The notes below the pieces were generated by a model that worked only from the letters and a program-made list of their open reading frames with translations, did no database searches and was not told the DNA's origin. Of a stretch of 64,000 nucleotides of DNA, positions 10,901 through 25,900 are shown in pieces. The stretch comes from Lagopus muta (lineage: Eukaryota; Chordata; Aves; Galliformes; Phasianidae). A program made the translations under genes and the position numbers. Each line of letters starts with the position of its first letter. Within the stretch, counting starts at the first letter, position 1. Where the stretch lies: the NCBI RefSeq assembly GCF_023343835.1, contig NC_064444.1, forward strand, positions 16,095,219 to 16,159,218, in the 5' to 3' direction.

Positions 10901-13900
10901 TAAAACTCTCCCAAAAGTTTGCTTCAAGTTAGAAATGGTCTCCTGATTGCGAGGAGGAAAGGAACTATGATTTTCCAGCTTATTCTGAAAGATTAAAGGA
11001 GTGCTAGGGCAGAGGTTAACAGACAGGATGCTTAACGCAGACAGGAGACAAGAAGTTAGTCTTCCTAGTAGCTGGGTTCTACTGTCTGTGTAGTGCAGGC
11101 TGTGAGCAAACTGCTTCCAAAGGCAATCAGCCTAGAACTGCTGCTGCAGCTCCTAGGGCACTGTAAGGTCTGAACCCATGCCTTAAAATATGAGTGTGGT
11201 TTTACTGAGAACTCCTGTTTGCCTAACGGGAAATGAAGTCGCGTTGCCTCTGCGCTGCTGCGAGCCGTAGCAGTGAGAATCGCTCACAGCAGTGCTGTGG
11301 CTCAACACAAGATTGTTTTTAAAAGGTTGAAGTACACTGTGATCATCTTAGCAATCCCACTTGGCTTTTAGACAGATGGTGGTTGGTGATAGAAGCTCTG
11401 TAGTGGAGGTACACAGCAGCTGGTCAGACTCATCTGACCTTGTTGTATGCTGCAGACCAAGTCTAAGTATAAACTATGGCAAACTCTGATTACCTTCTCT
11501 GTTAACAGCATCCAAGCCAAAAACCCAAATAATCAGATGTTCCACTTCCAGCTGAAATGGTGATCTGAAAATATATTTTGAAATGCTATGAGTGACTAAA
11601 GTTCCCTGTATGAAAACTGGACTCATTAGTACTAGCATACATTAAGACATATAGTAGTAATTTCTGTGTTTTAGAATTCATAAAATGTAACTGCATAGAT
11701 ATTTGTTATTTGTTTTGATGCCATTTCTTCAGAATTTCCTCTCTCTTTTTCCAGCTTGTTCTTCTGGGGATTATCTTGGTACCTCTTCGTGCCATATGTA
11801 TGGTAATCCTTTTACTGCTGTCCTGGCTGTCTGCATCAGCTGCAACTTTCTGTCACGCTGGAGGAGCATCAGTGCCACTTAAAGGATGGAGAAGGTAACA
11901 AGTGACCAATATTTGTTGAGCTCTATGTTTGTGGGCTTTTTTAATAACACAAAGCCAGTGTCTAAAGTATTTTTTTCCTCACACTCTCTTCCTCCTTTTG
12001 ATTAAAGAGGAGTCCTCTGTCAAATCTTATTTTTACTGTTGCAGGGGAAGCAGTTTTTTGATGAGAGTATTTTACAACCATAGCAAAGCTTTTCAATAAG
12101 TAAATTTTTGAGTTCCTTGAGACTGAGATACATCTTTATGAAAAGCATTATTAACAGACTGTCAGTAAGCCAGGACTTATTTCAGTAATGATGCAAGTAG
12201 GAATATTTGAGAAAGAAAACTATTTTAAAAAGTATTTGGTAACATTACTTAGCTGAACGAAGCTTTGCTGAATTTTCATGTGGAACAAAATTAGCTTTGA
12301 CAGTTTCTCTCTTAGCTGTGATGCTAAGGAGGAGTATTCTAAAGCTGCCTTTGTATGTTCTGGTTTTAGTCACTCAGCTTCTGGGTCTCTTCTCATTGCA
12401 ACACTTTGCAGCTACGTGCAGGAAGAGGAGACACATGAAGTGAGCAGTAACCAGGCCAAGAAATGATAGTCCCACTGAGGGAGCTCGTCCCATTTATGTT
12501 ATTTAATCTTACATGATTAAAAATGATCAAAAAAGAACAGAACTGGAGTGATGTATGTTCTCACAACAATGATGCTGAATCTGCTAAGCACTTATCCTGC
12601 CCTCTCAATAGCATCGTGCTCAAGTGCTATAAAATACAGCAAGAATAATAGCATACCTGGGGAACAGGGGGGAACTGTACTGGAGAAGATGCTTTACATT
12701 GTATGATCTTTAAAATTGTAAATATAATATTGTAAATGCCAACATAAAAAAAAAAAAAAAAAAAAAAGCCTCCAATGCTCTCCTTTCGAGTAGTATTGCT
12801 GTCCTGTGCCTGCCCACAGTGCTGGTGAGAGCTAGGTATTTGTTCAGAGTACTAGCTGTAACCTGGATGATGTTTTTGTGTTTCTGTTCACAAGGAGGAT
12901 GATCCAGACAACCCTCTCATGCCTAACTCGTACCCTGTTCTTTGTAATGGGTTTCCAAGTTAAAGTAAAAGGGAAAGTGGCGAGTCTACAGGAAGCCCCA
13001 ATCTTTGTTGCAGCTCCTCATTCAAGCTTTTTCGATGCCATTGTTTCTGCCTTAACTGGAATGCCATCAATAGTATCTAGAGCAGAGAACCTTTCAACTC
13101 CGGTATTTGGCAGTAAGTATTTATGAAAAAATAATATGTCTTATCTCTGAAACTGATGAAGGAGCAGGCTTTTTAAATCCTTAAGTTCCAAAGATACTGA
13201 TTATTTTCAGTGAAATCACTGGGACAGTTTGTCTTTCTGAGTTGGTCAGAGTATGCTGTTGCCTTCCAGGCATGGAATGTAATACCATTTAAAATGTACT
13301 GTACATTGAAAACATGTTTCATAGCATCTCAGAATAGTAACTTTCTCTGAAAGTCTCTCAGTAGGTAGCTTTAATAATCTGGCTGCTGTTTTTTAACAGT
13401 ATGGCCCATAAAGATAGAGTATGGATTGGTGAAGATTGTTTCAAAACAGACTGGAACTACATCAGTCTGGAAAATATCATACTCATAAGCTTAAACTTAC
13501 AGCACTGCTATGTTGGTTTTTTTATTTGTTTTTTAATGATAGTCAAACAAGGAAGGAACAAAAGAAAAGTTACTGAAAAAGGAAATGCAGAGAATGGAAA
13601 AGATCAGCTGAATCATGCTTCTGTTATTTTCTCCTCCTTCTGGAACACAAAGGAATCCCAGTTTGCGTTATTACTAGAATCAGCATCAGGCTTTCTGCTT
13701 GCTATATCTCTCTTAGGGCTGTTAAAATAATAAGCCAACAGTAACCCCAGACTGAACTCAGTAGGCTACATAGACAAGTGTCCTGGTAGGAACTGAGCGT
13801 GTATTTATCTTTTTTTAAAAGCACAGGAGTGAGACACAGAAGATAATTCTTTCCCAACCTTCTCATCACATCTCAGTATGTCCACACCTTCTGATACAGA

Positions 13901-16900
13901 CCTCATTAAATTAGTTGTGCTTATCTAGTTGGTTTGTTGGTTTCTTGGTGTGTTTTTTTCCATGTACATACAAATATGCTTTGTAACTGCAAAGGGACTT
14001 CCTACTTCTTGGTTGTGGGCTCCGACTGCTTCTTTGTTGCAGTCTGCATGATTTAGGCCCAAGTGAGGCCCATGAGTGGGTGCCTGGTCAGGTCTGTTGC
14101 TCAAAACTATGGGGAAATGCTCCATGAAGGATAACAGCCCTATTAGTAGAGCATGCTTGAGTGAATTTGGTATGTTTATCCTACTGCCAAGCTCCTCAGC
14201 TTACAGTTGTATGTTTTCTGTGTCTTATTCTTTTGCAGAATTAGGACAATAATACTTTTCTTATCTATTTAGTTTGAAAGCTGTTCGTGCAGAGTTTGTC
14301 TCCTAGTGCGAGAATACCAAGCTTTTATTACAAGGTTGCCTTGAACTTGTGCAAAACAAATAAAATTTGATCTCTTTCACAGCAATTTTAAGTTCCCTCC
14401 AACCTGTAGCAGTTTCTCGTCAAGACCCCGATTCACGTAAGAATACAGTCGCTGAGATAAGTAGCCGGGCATTGTCAAGAGGCCAGTGGCCACAGGTAAG
14501 AAATATACCACTGCTCTTCTGTAATATATCCATATACTCTGTGCATCATAGTGTCAGGCAGTGCCTAGCTGAATAGCATCTTGGCATCTCAGATCAGCTC
14601 TCAGGTCTATGACGGGTTTAGGAAAGGAAGAAAAGAGGCTGATCCCCCAGGAAATCTGGTCATGACATATGAATGATTTCAATCCAGACAGTAAAAATTT
14701 CTGTTCTAAAATGCAAATGCTCTTGAATTTCTTTTCCCAATTTTTATTCTTAACATACTGCCTTCACAGTAGCATTGGTATGTGTGAATCACTATTCTCA
14801 GGACAGCATGTGTGAGAAGCTACATCACAGAGCTGTGCTTGTAACAGTTGAGGAGTAATCCAGGTTGTGCAGGCTCCATTACCAGCAGTACTTAGGCTTA
14901 ACACACCCATTTCACATGTGATAAACAGCTGAGCTGAAGGTCAATTTACTCTTTGGGTTAATAATGCAGTACAAACAAAGGCTTTTAGATTGGTCTGAAT
15001 TGTGGAAAGATTTAAATCTGGAAGCACCAGTTCTGCACACTGTTTCTCATGGTCATTCCTCAGCAGCAAGCTGCTGTTGTGCTTCTAGGCCTTGGCTGGC
15101 ATTCCATCATGAAGACTTAAAAGTTCCTGGGACAGGGATTGCTCTGAAGTAGAAAACAGTTGAGGCAGAAATGCTACTCCGAAAGGCAGAAGTCTGGGAT
15201 GGAGATCTGCATCCACTGCAAGAGGAAAGACTTGGCAGAACTATAAACTTACTAACATCTCATCTAGCAGCGCTTTTCTGCGCTCTTCCATTGCATTGAC
15301 TGTGGTCTCATGCTGCCTCCATTACTTTTCAGCTTGTCAGCTGTGTGGAGGGTTTTAAATCTCTGTGTGTGAAAGCTAGCAAAGCTTTTCTCTTTTTTTT
15401 TTTTTTTTTTTTGGTAATACTATTCTTAGAAACTACACTTATGTTTATGATTTGCTAAGCTGTTATGGATTAAATGATTCCAGAAAATAATCTCTGCTGA
15501 AAGCTGCATGGGAAGGAAAGGGGAGCTGGCTTTACACTAATTCTGCCTCTGTGCTATGGCACTAATATTGTATGATTCAATATCCAAGATTTTATTTTAT
15601 TTTTTAGCAACTTGATCACAAGATGATGTCTGTGATATCCTCCTCAGAGTCTGCATTCTCTTAGCACAATAGGAAAGGACTAGCTGAGTTCCCAGTTCCT
15701 TTCTCCTAAAATCAAAACACAACAGGCTAGGCAACACTTGTGCTTATTAATAGCATGAAGTCCTGAGTACTGCTTCTCCCAACCCTGTACCAAAACAAAA
15801 GGGGAAGGAAAGTATGGTTCAGACACTGATTTCTTTCCCAGGGTTTATGACATATGGCTGAATAGAAGCATTTCTGTTTTTATGTCCGTAGCAAACAATT
15901 TCTGATTGTGGAACATGCAGTGAAGGACTAACTGTAAAACAAATTGTGTAGCTGTGTCTGTTGTACTTAGCACAGCCAATATCTCTTTTGTTTAGCCGTG
16001 ACCCATTCGTTCATACTGAAGTGGGAATAGACCCTGAACAATTCTGATCCAGACCAGTTCTTGTGCTGAGATTTTTTGGAATGCTGCTTATGGTCAATCC
16101 TGTATTGATATAAGAAATACAAAGCTTCTTTGTATTCTAGAGGGAGTTGAATTCAGTGTGTCACACTGCATTTAATCCAGTATCTTTCAGAATCTAATTC
16201 AGAGTCCTTCTGGGTGTTCAGTGTGTCTGAATCATTCAGAGGTCGTGCAGGGTGTGACACTACAATAGTTCTGCTTAAGAAATACACCTATGCTCCACCT
16301 TTTGCTCCTAGCCCTTAAACCATGATCTTCTTATCACAGCTAGCATACTCACTCATGTTGATAGCATCTGTGCCTTTTAATGTTCGGGTACCTCCTGCGC
16401 TTCATGTCAGCCCAGACTCTTGATGTTTATATGGTAAGATATACAGTCCTCACATTATTAGCAGCACTAAACATTTCAAGTCAAACACTGGAAGCTTTTT
16501 GTACCATAATTCTGAACTGATAAAGGCCATTCCCCATATTTCTCTCTTTAAAAAAATACATTTGTCTCCAAGATAAATCAGGTTGTTATTACTGTGGGCA
16601 TCCTTCACTAATTCATTCTGTTCTTGTTGAGACAGTAATGGTAATCTTGTGATGCAGTGTAACATATCACAGAGCTTGCATAAACATTCAGCCTTCCCGT
16701 AACCGATGCTGAAGTATAATCCTTCTATGATGTGTATATATTTGCTTTCTTTCTCTTTAAATCCAAGATACTGATTTTCCCAGAAGGCACCTGCACAAAC
16801 CGATCTTGTCTGATCACATTTAAACAAGGTGAGAGATTCTGTAGTATTTCTGGTGGAAAATACTGTATGAAATACTGATCTGGTAGCTCTAGTAAGGCCT

Positions 16901-19900
16901 ATACTTCAACAGATATATCACAACAGCATTTTACTAATGTCTTATATTGTTAAAGCTTCAGTATTGTAGTAATGACATTTCAGTGGCATTAAGCCCACTG
17001 TTTTGCACTGTCATTTTACTTTTCTCCCTTTTACTATCTTATAGGATGCAAAATATCTGTGATGCATTCTTAACAATGAAAGATGCTTGATAGCATCACT
17101 GACTGTTGTGCATACTGATAGTTGTGCTGCACTTCAGTTACAGCCACAGTGCTCTTTCTTACTGTTGTACAGTTTCTTTGGTAGCAAAGTTACAAAACCA
17201 GTGCTACGTGCTCAGATCCATATCGCTTACTAGGAAATGCCCAGTACCCTTGTGAGAATCTGATCTTTTTAAACAAATGATGACCAGTGGGCAGAAATGC
17301 ATAGAAAATCAGTTTGAACAGTCCAGGAATCTGAGGCAGCCCTTTCTCCCTGAAATGGAGTTGAGCTGTTTTCTGTTTTGACATCTTGCTAATTGCAGTG
17401 ATGATGTTATGGAAAGAGAAAAATTCTTTCCATTCTTCTGGTCTTTTAAAAAATGTCTCCTTCCTGATATCATGTCTGATGTGAATCTCTTAAAACTTCT
17501 AATTGCTGTATAAAGCTCAGCCTTAAGAACCAATACTAATTTGTGGTTGCAGGTGCATTCATTCCTGGAGTTCCTGTGCAACCTGTTTTGCTCCGATATC
17601 CCAACAAGCTGGTATGCAGCACAATTTTGTACTACTAATCTGGAGGTCAAAATATTGACTTCAAATGTATCTAAGCTAAATATTTTGCTTTGGCAAAAAT
17701 TTGAAGAATTTATCATCTCAGTTTTAACACTGGAGGATTCCAAGCCTCCCAAGAATCAGATGGACTAGTTGCTATTCTGATTGTGAGAAAATTACTTTTG
17801 GGCTTCTCAGCTGTAGTAAAATAAGAGGAAGTGCAGAGCAGTATTGCAGCGGAAGTTAGGAACTTCCTACAAAGCCACAGAGCCTGGACTTTGAAGTCTG
17901 AAATGCATGCTGCTTCCTTACCAGTCATCCTTTTCTGGGTTAAGCTTAAAATACTCTTACTGCAAATGGGTTTTCGGAACAAAAGCGAAGCTGAACCATG
18001 CAATGCTTCCAGCACCCCCCTTCCTTCAGGCAGCTGGGGAGGGCAGCTTTGCAGATGGTTCTCTTTGTGCAACTTTTCTTGTTTTGCTGGATACATGTTT
18101 GCAGTCTCTGCCAAGTACAGGACTGGAGCCATATGGCTCTGTTTCCCTGGCAGGTGTAATACCAGGATATGAGTCTAGCAGACTGTTATTTAGTTTTTTA
18201 TTTCTTCTTCATCCAAAAAAACCCAGGCCTGACCAAAAGAACAAAAAGACCAACATTTTCATTCCTAGTGTCTTTCAAGATGGAAAACAAGTGATTATTT
18301 TTATTTATGTTGATTCCCTTGTAAAATCCTTTTGCATTTCTGTTTCTAAACAGTGAACCGCTGAAGGGATTGATGCATTTTACCAGTAGGATTTAAGGAT
18401 CTGCAGTATACATTGTAAGAACAATATCTAGGAAGCAATAAACATAGAACAAGAAGAAAAAAAAAAGCTCAAAAAGCAAAGAAAAAGCATGATAGGTTAC
18501 CTATGCAAAGATATCCCTGAAAGCTATTTCCAGAGTATTTCTGAGGGTGCCTTTCTAAGTGGACTGGCAGAGTTTTCTGAAGAAGTCTTATTAGATGCTC
18601 TTCTACTTTTCTGCTGTTTCAGTTAGAATGATGTAAGAAGCCCAAATAACCACTTAATTTTAATTCCCAATTATTCTTTTTTTCCAAATTTTTAAGGCAA
18701 GGAATCCTAGTTGTATTTACACCTTCATTTTCTCTACAGGACTATAAAAGCATCATCTGCTCTTACTAAGCTTATGCTTGTCTTATGCTGTAACCTTTCT
18801 GCATTTTAACTCTCTTCTGTTTCCTCAGACATTTCTGTTTTAATTTTTTCCTTAGGATACTGTGACCTGGACATGGCAAGGCTATTCACTGTAAGTTTCT
18901 TAATCCTACTGAAAATTGCATGGATATTTTTTTCCTCATTACTAAACAGTCTGCCAGATAGATTGGGCTAAGCCAGGGCATGTGATCTCATAGATCTCTT
19001 TTTATGAGGGGAAAATATTTGATGTAATGCTGTAGGTATCGTATCTGAATGGACAGAAAAGGAGTTTGCAAATGAGAAAGTGTTATTTCTAGTTCTGCCA
19101 CTGTTTTGTTCAATTTTCTCTGCTGTTCTGCACATCACAACAGGAAAAATTTGAAATGATTTTTTTTTTGAAACAATCAGTCAATAGTCATCAAAACCTA
19201 CAGATGTTAACAGTTCACTACATGATATGCAAACAAGAAAAAATAAACGTCATTTTATACCCTCTATTTATTCATTCCTCCACCTTTTTTGAAGAGTCAC
19301 ACGACAGTAAGTGGCTGTGGGCAACACAATGATTATTATTTCCCCATCTTTCTATTCCGATGCCTTGGACTCTTCAGGTTATTATTTTTGCTGGACTCAA
19401 CAAAAGCAGTTGGTGTTTCGGAATGTCAATGAAGAAGCTAAATTTATAGTATCTGACATGGAAACAAAGAAAAATGCTTCAATAGACCATTTAGGCTGTG
19501 TATCTCTGCATTTTTTTCCTCAACATGGGTGGCCTTCTAATATGCTAAAATACTGTATTATAAAAAACTCTTCTAACCAGTACAGAAAATATTAAAATTG
19601 TCTGGAAAACACAGCTTATGAACATAAAAACATGATGTGGATTTATGTGGGTTCATGCACCATGTTTTCATGTGGCATATGTAATGTATCAAAGTGCACT
19701 AATACTGATCTGTTAAGGGACCAACATTTTAAGGCATATCATTTGGAGATATATCTCAACTAGTGGAGTGGATCATAAATGCCTTGTAAGGCATCAGTAG
19801 TTATTGCTAGCAGCTGCAAACTCGGACATTTTGAAAAGCTGACCTACACGAAAATGTTCATCTTACTGAGTTCCCTAAGATATTTGTTTAATTATTGTTG

Positions 19901-22900
19901 TTGCTGTTAGCAGCACTTATCAGCATGCTGATAGTAATGCATATTGCAAATTCAGTAGCGTAGTATTGATTATTCCTATGAAGCATTTATAGTGAAGACT
20001 GAAAAGGAGCTACATCTTTAGCTTGAGAGAAAAGGCAGACCTGGCACAGTCTCCGTAAAGCTTCCTGGCTATTGTACCCAGGCTGGACAGCACCAGGCTC
20101 CTCGTGGAAACCTCCTGACCCATTTCTGCCTTCCCTTATTGCTTCTTCCCCTTCATTTTTGTGTCATACTGAGAGGCATGCCTAAAATTATGGAATAGGA
20201 AATCAAGCAGTGAAGTATTCCAGCAGAGAGAAAGGATCGCTTAGATTTTGCCTTTCTCTTTATTTTTTCAAATGCACAAACAAAAGACTTCCTGAAAGCT
20301 TCCTACTACAATTTACATGACGTAGAGAGCAAGTGTATATTTCTGCTTAAAAATGATAGTGAACAAACCAGAAATTGAAGTGACTGTGCTTACCCTTTTC
20401 CCCAGCAGGTTCTTCCTCCCCCTACCTCTTAATATTAAAATTTCACCTTACTGCAGACCTCAGACACACTGGCACTTTGTCAACACATTTGTGCAAACGT
20501 TACTATAATTTGCAAAATGGCCAGCAAAAATTTACAAATCCTTGCTTCAGTTCTGCTTCTGCTTCTGCTTCAGAAGGAAGTTACTGGTTGTTTTGCAGCT
20601 GTGAGAAGGCAGGATACAGAACTAAAGCTGCTGCTTAGAATCAAAGCCCTTAAATCTTCAAAATCCATTATGTGTTCACATCCTTAAAGATTAAGTAACT
20701 TATATGTATTTTGCTCACCAAAAATTTTGCAGTATTGTTGATAAGCATGACATCTGATAACAAGTTGCCTGCCCAGTGAGCAAGCAGCAGATACATGCAG
20801 GAGCCTTATAGAAAAAAAACCTCCAATGCAGCGTTTCAGGAAGCTTCCACGTACTTAAAATCCTTGTCCAATATTGGCTGTGTTTCATCTGCTGATTGTG
20901 CAAATACTTTGTAAAACATAGTTTTAAATTCTTCCTTTCTTTTTTCCTCTCCTGCAGAAAAGAGCTGTGCATAATGACACTGTGTCAGCTCTTCACAAGA
21001 GTGGAGGTTGAGGTAAGAATCAGAAATATCTTTCTACTCAGATTCAGTAGCCACAGAGTTTATACTTCAGCATAAATACATAATCCACATTATTAATCAT
21101 TGTTTGTGAGCAGTAAACAGCTGTGTCAGCAACAAGAAGAGAGTCATAGAAGATTTTGAGATTTGTTGGCTAGATCTGTGTATCACTTAACCTGATGAGT
21201 TCCTCAATAAAAGCTGTCAGAAATACTTTTATTTTTAAAGCACTGGAAAATCATTGCCAACTCACTGGTTACAAATTTATAACAAATATAAAACATTCTA
21301 TTAAAGGCAACTTCACATTTTTTTACCCTACCTTCTTATTTCCCTGCTCTCTTGAAAGCATCCTTGTCTTACTCACCACCTTCCCAGACTGAACGCTAAA
21401 GGGTTGCTGCAAGTAAGAGCTTACTTAGGGACTCTGGTGTTTGTTCTGGGAGAAAGCTGAGCCTCGTATAATGAACCAGTTACCTTGATCATTAAGGTCA
21501 GCTGCACGGCACAAAGACAGATAAATGACAACTGACACAACATATGCACTTCATATATCAGTACACTTACTCTAACAGCTTGCTGCCTGTCAGAGTCAGC
21601 ATTCAGAGCGCAGTAGTGAGGAGAGAGATAACCGAGGTATGATCAGTTTGCTGTGCTTCACATTCCTGAGCAGACCACAAAGATTATCCGTATGGATTAT
21701 GTCAGTTTAGGGACCTGAGCATTGGGACACATTCAGATAGGTTTTGCTGTTTATTTGCAAAACACAGAGTTCAGTAAAGTAGTGCTCTGTGAGCACAAGC
21801 TGTGTTACTGCTGCTAACAATTAGCAGCCAACTCTTTGTTGTGAAACAGAGAAATTCTTTTCAGGGGAACATCTTGTATATTATAATACGTGCAGTAGAC
21901 AGATTAACAGAGTATGTACTAAAGATAAAATTCTCTTTATGATTTTGTACGGAAGGATACATCTATGCCATTCATACAAGTGGGAACAAGAAACAGTGGA
22001 GCCCTTCTATTAGAATGTTTATTTCCCCCTGATTCAGAAAGGAACTCAAACTTGTCTGTTAGAAAATTGTGTTCCCACAGTGAAACTGAAACGTGAAGAA
22101 AGATGCAGCTTTCACAGCAGTACGTGTCACCAGAGTGGAAATAACTGCTTAGCATCAGTACAAAGGTTTCCAAAAGGCCAAAATTGAAGGGACAGTTTTA
22201 CCCAGAGAGGGAGGAAATCACACTATTAGTGGTCACTGAGTAGTTCACTTTTCAGCAGCAAACACTTCAGTTACTACCACATACTGTGAACAAGCTGCCT
22301 CTCTTCCCATTGGTGTTGCTCTGGCTCTACCTACAATGCATGGACAGTGATGTTCCTGTGGTCCAGGAAGGAATTATATGTGTTTCTAGATACAGCCTAA
22401 AAAATTGTGTATATTGGTAATTAGCTGATAAAAATGGCATTGAGTTTTATGTCTGCCAAAGGTACAGCATTTGGCAGATATCACAGGAAGAGAGACTAAG
22501 CCAAAAGCAGATCAGAGAAGTGTTTCTGCTACTGAAAGGGCTGGGAAGAATCGTTCTTACAGGACTGCATTTTGACAGCAAAGGTATACTTAGCAGTCAT
22601 CAGCAGATAAGCAGCTGGGTGTGTGTGAGATCCTGCATGCCACCTCAGGAGGACAGCAAACCAAATTCATCACCTCCTGCTGTAGTTTCTGGCAAACTGG
22701 TTTAATCATTAATGTTAAGCAGGTTTCTTAAATGAGATGTTTCAGCTACCAAAAATCTAACTTGCGGTCTGAGGAAGACCTCAGCCTCTGCTGACATAAT
22801 GACCACCTTCAAGAGCAGGAACCATGTTTGCATAGATAAACTTCTTAGAATTATGATTTTGTCTCAGCCAATGATAACACAATTCTTTGTGTTTGTACAG

Positions 22901-25900
22901 AGTGCCTGTGCTTCCTCAACCTAAGAGCTGCATGACTTCTGCAGGGAAGTTGTAATGAGCCAGAATCTGTGTTAGAATGAACAGACCTGGTAGCTGCTTG
23001 TAGAAGGAATGAAATCTCAACACTTTGTGTGAGCAGCTGGGCCCCTGCTGTCCGTACCAGAGAGAAAATGCCCAGCTACAAATAGAAAAGTGTCATGGCT
23101 ATTTGATAGAGAAATTATTCCATAAATGTCTGGATTTGGTCATAAAGAAGCAGCATTCCTTGAAATCAAAGGCAAAGGCTGTCCAGGATGGACTGTATTT
23201 AAATAGGACTTAGGTACCAATATATTGATGCATCACCAACAACTAAAATGTAACTGAAGAAATACGTTGACACATAGTAACTGTGTCTTCCACTGAACAG
23301 TGTGCAGCATCTAAATGATTCTAGAATAGCTATACTCTAGGATTTAAGGGCAGGATTGCAGGGTGAGAAGTAACAGAATTGAAATAACTGATAATCGTAA
23401 CTGAGAAGAGGCACAGGAAACAGAGCTGCAGGCCAACACTGTGTCGACTGAAGAAGGACCAGAATACACATCCACACAGTACTTTGCAGACAGATGCCAT
23501 TTGTGGCATGGCAGATAGTAATTCACCTACGGTACATTGCTAGCATAATGCTACTCCAACTTCTTACAAAACAACATTGAATAAGTCCTTAACAGTAAAT
23601 GTGTCATGTAGATATCTGGGGTAGATGTCTTGGTTTGCAAGGCTTGTAAAATTCTGTACCAATTTAGTATTCTCATAATTCAGAACTAAGATTCCTCAGC
23701 ATTTTCACCACAGGCTAGAAGAAACTTACAGAAAACTTACCAGTCACATCCTGACAGATGCAGTTAATGTGTACCAGGTGTAACTGCAGCATGTGTGAAA
23801 AAAACAAACACCACACTGTAAATCTTATACACATTTTTCTGGTATATAACATCAATTACAAAGAATCTTTGAAAAGAATTTCAGACTCGTTCTTACAGAC
23901 GTAGTGTTTAAACCTCCTATGATACATGCATTTACTTTCTTTGGAGTTTTGATTTTTATTTTTTATAGCTGCTTCTATCAATCTCTAAGAGGCAGTTTGG
24001 ATTAAAATCTTACTTGTGTGGCTAGTGCACTTTGAATTGTTCCTAAGGCTCTTGAGACCTCTGGTGTCCAGCTCTGTCATTGCATGGCTCATTTTTTTCC
24101 CCTCTGTTTTTCTCGTTGCAAAGACTAACAGGAAGTTGTCTATTTTGTTAACAAAGTTGTGACTACTGAATTGATTGGATTACTCATCTCTTTCAGTTTC
24201 TGCCTGTTTATGTTCCTACTGAGGAAGAAAGAAATGATCCCATTCTTTTTGCCAATAGAGTCCGACAAACCATGGCAACGTATGTAATGTCATGAACAAA
24301 ATCTTTGAGAACATTTCTTTCATACCTATCCACCTTCCTTCTCTAGATGTCTGTGTACAGCCCAGCCATAAAGTACACCAAGTACCCTGCCCCACCATTC
24401 AGTCAGGTCCTAGGTACTGTATGTAGGTGTCTAATTCTTGTACCAAAACACCCTTTGATTGGTCTTATGTGGAGCATAAAGAAGGCTGCCTATGTTGGAA
24501 CATAGTATGTTTGATACTTGGAATGCTGGAATAAAATGCTCCCTTACTTGCTTGACAAGAGTAAGGATGTGGTTTGTTCTCAGAGGCTACTGGGTTGCGT
24601 TTACAAAACTGTGAATATGAAAACATCATGAAATTACTGTAATGTCATTTCACAGTGCTGCTTCACAGAATGCATTGCTCTATGCTGCCTGCATCAGAAA
24701 AAGAACAAATTATCACTTGTTTTGTATATTAGCATTAAGGCAAGTTGTGGTGGTGAGAACAGAAACAGTCAACTAAAAGTTATTTTAGTGTAAGACGGTG
24801 ATTGTCTTTTTCCTTCATTTCCTTAATTTTGTTTCAGTGCTTTGAAGGTGCCAGTCACTGATCATACTTTCGAAGACTGCAGACTGATGATTTCAGCAGG
24901 ACAGCTGACTTTACCCATGGAAGCAGGGCTGGTGGAGTTCACCAAAATCAGCAAGAAGCTCAAGTAAGGGAAGTTAAGCTGTTGATAAGGGAAATGCTGC
25001 AGTTGATAACAGTGTACAAAAAAACAAACTACTTGATGAGCCACTGATTCTGATATACCCAAGTATAGAACTGTCTGCTTATAATACTAATAATCGTGGG
25101 GGGGCAGTCCTTAATTGCTGATTTCATATAAAACATCAGCCTGGATGTACAGCATTTAGAAATACCTCCTCTCCTTCATGTTTGCTTAGCTTAAAATGGA
25201 ACCATGTGAGAGAGCAGTTGGATACCTTTGCTGCTATTGCAAGTGCTTCCAAAGGGGGAAGAATTGGAATTGAGGAATTTGCAGAGTACTTGAAGCTGCC
25301 TATTTCAGATGTCCTCAGAGAGCTGTTTCTACTCTTTGACAGAGTAAGTAGTCTGTTAACTGACTAGAAATCTTGTTTGCAACGTTTTGTTAAGAATTAC
25401 ATACAAAAAGAATACTTGTTTTGTTACGTCAAGCTTAGTAAACACTTCTTGGCTAGCAATGTGTACAGGACAGATAGTTGACTCATACAGTTACCTTTGT
25501 AAGTTTGAGTGAAAAGAAAAGTTGGTTGGTTTGTAGCTTGTGAAATGACAGTTATCTCTTGGAAAGCTACAGCATGAAGATAACCATCTTCATTCTGCTG
25601 GTGGCTGAATATTTCCTTTTGCCTATCCCAGATTTTGAGTTCATTTACATTCTAACTGTTTAATTAAGCAGTGTAGTTGTAAGTAGATAACTTAAGGCAG
25701 ATTGAAGCTTAATAGACTGTATAGAATCTGAATCATAGAATTGCTCAGGTTGGAAAAGACCTTAAAGATCATCAAGTCCAACTGCAATCCAACCATACTA
25801 CTCCAACTCTAACAACCCTCCGCTAAATGATATCCCTGAGCACCACATCCAAACTGTTTTTAAACACGTTCAGGGATGGTGACTCAGCCACCTCCTTGGG

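Noticed and set aside
16450-16827. 125-residue minus-strand frame
   Set aside because: It runs antisense over LPCAT2 exon 5 and has no domain similarity.
17309-18356. Several frames of 113-149 residues on both strands in LPCAT2 introns 5-6
   Set aside because: Mutually overlapping, without recognisable motifs, and within or antisense to spliced LPCAT2.
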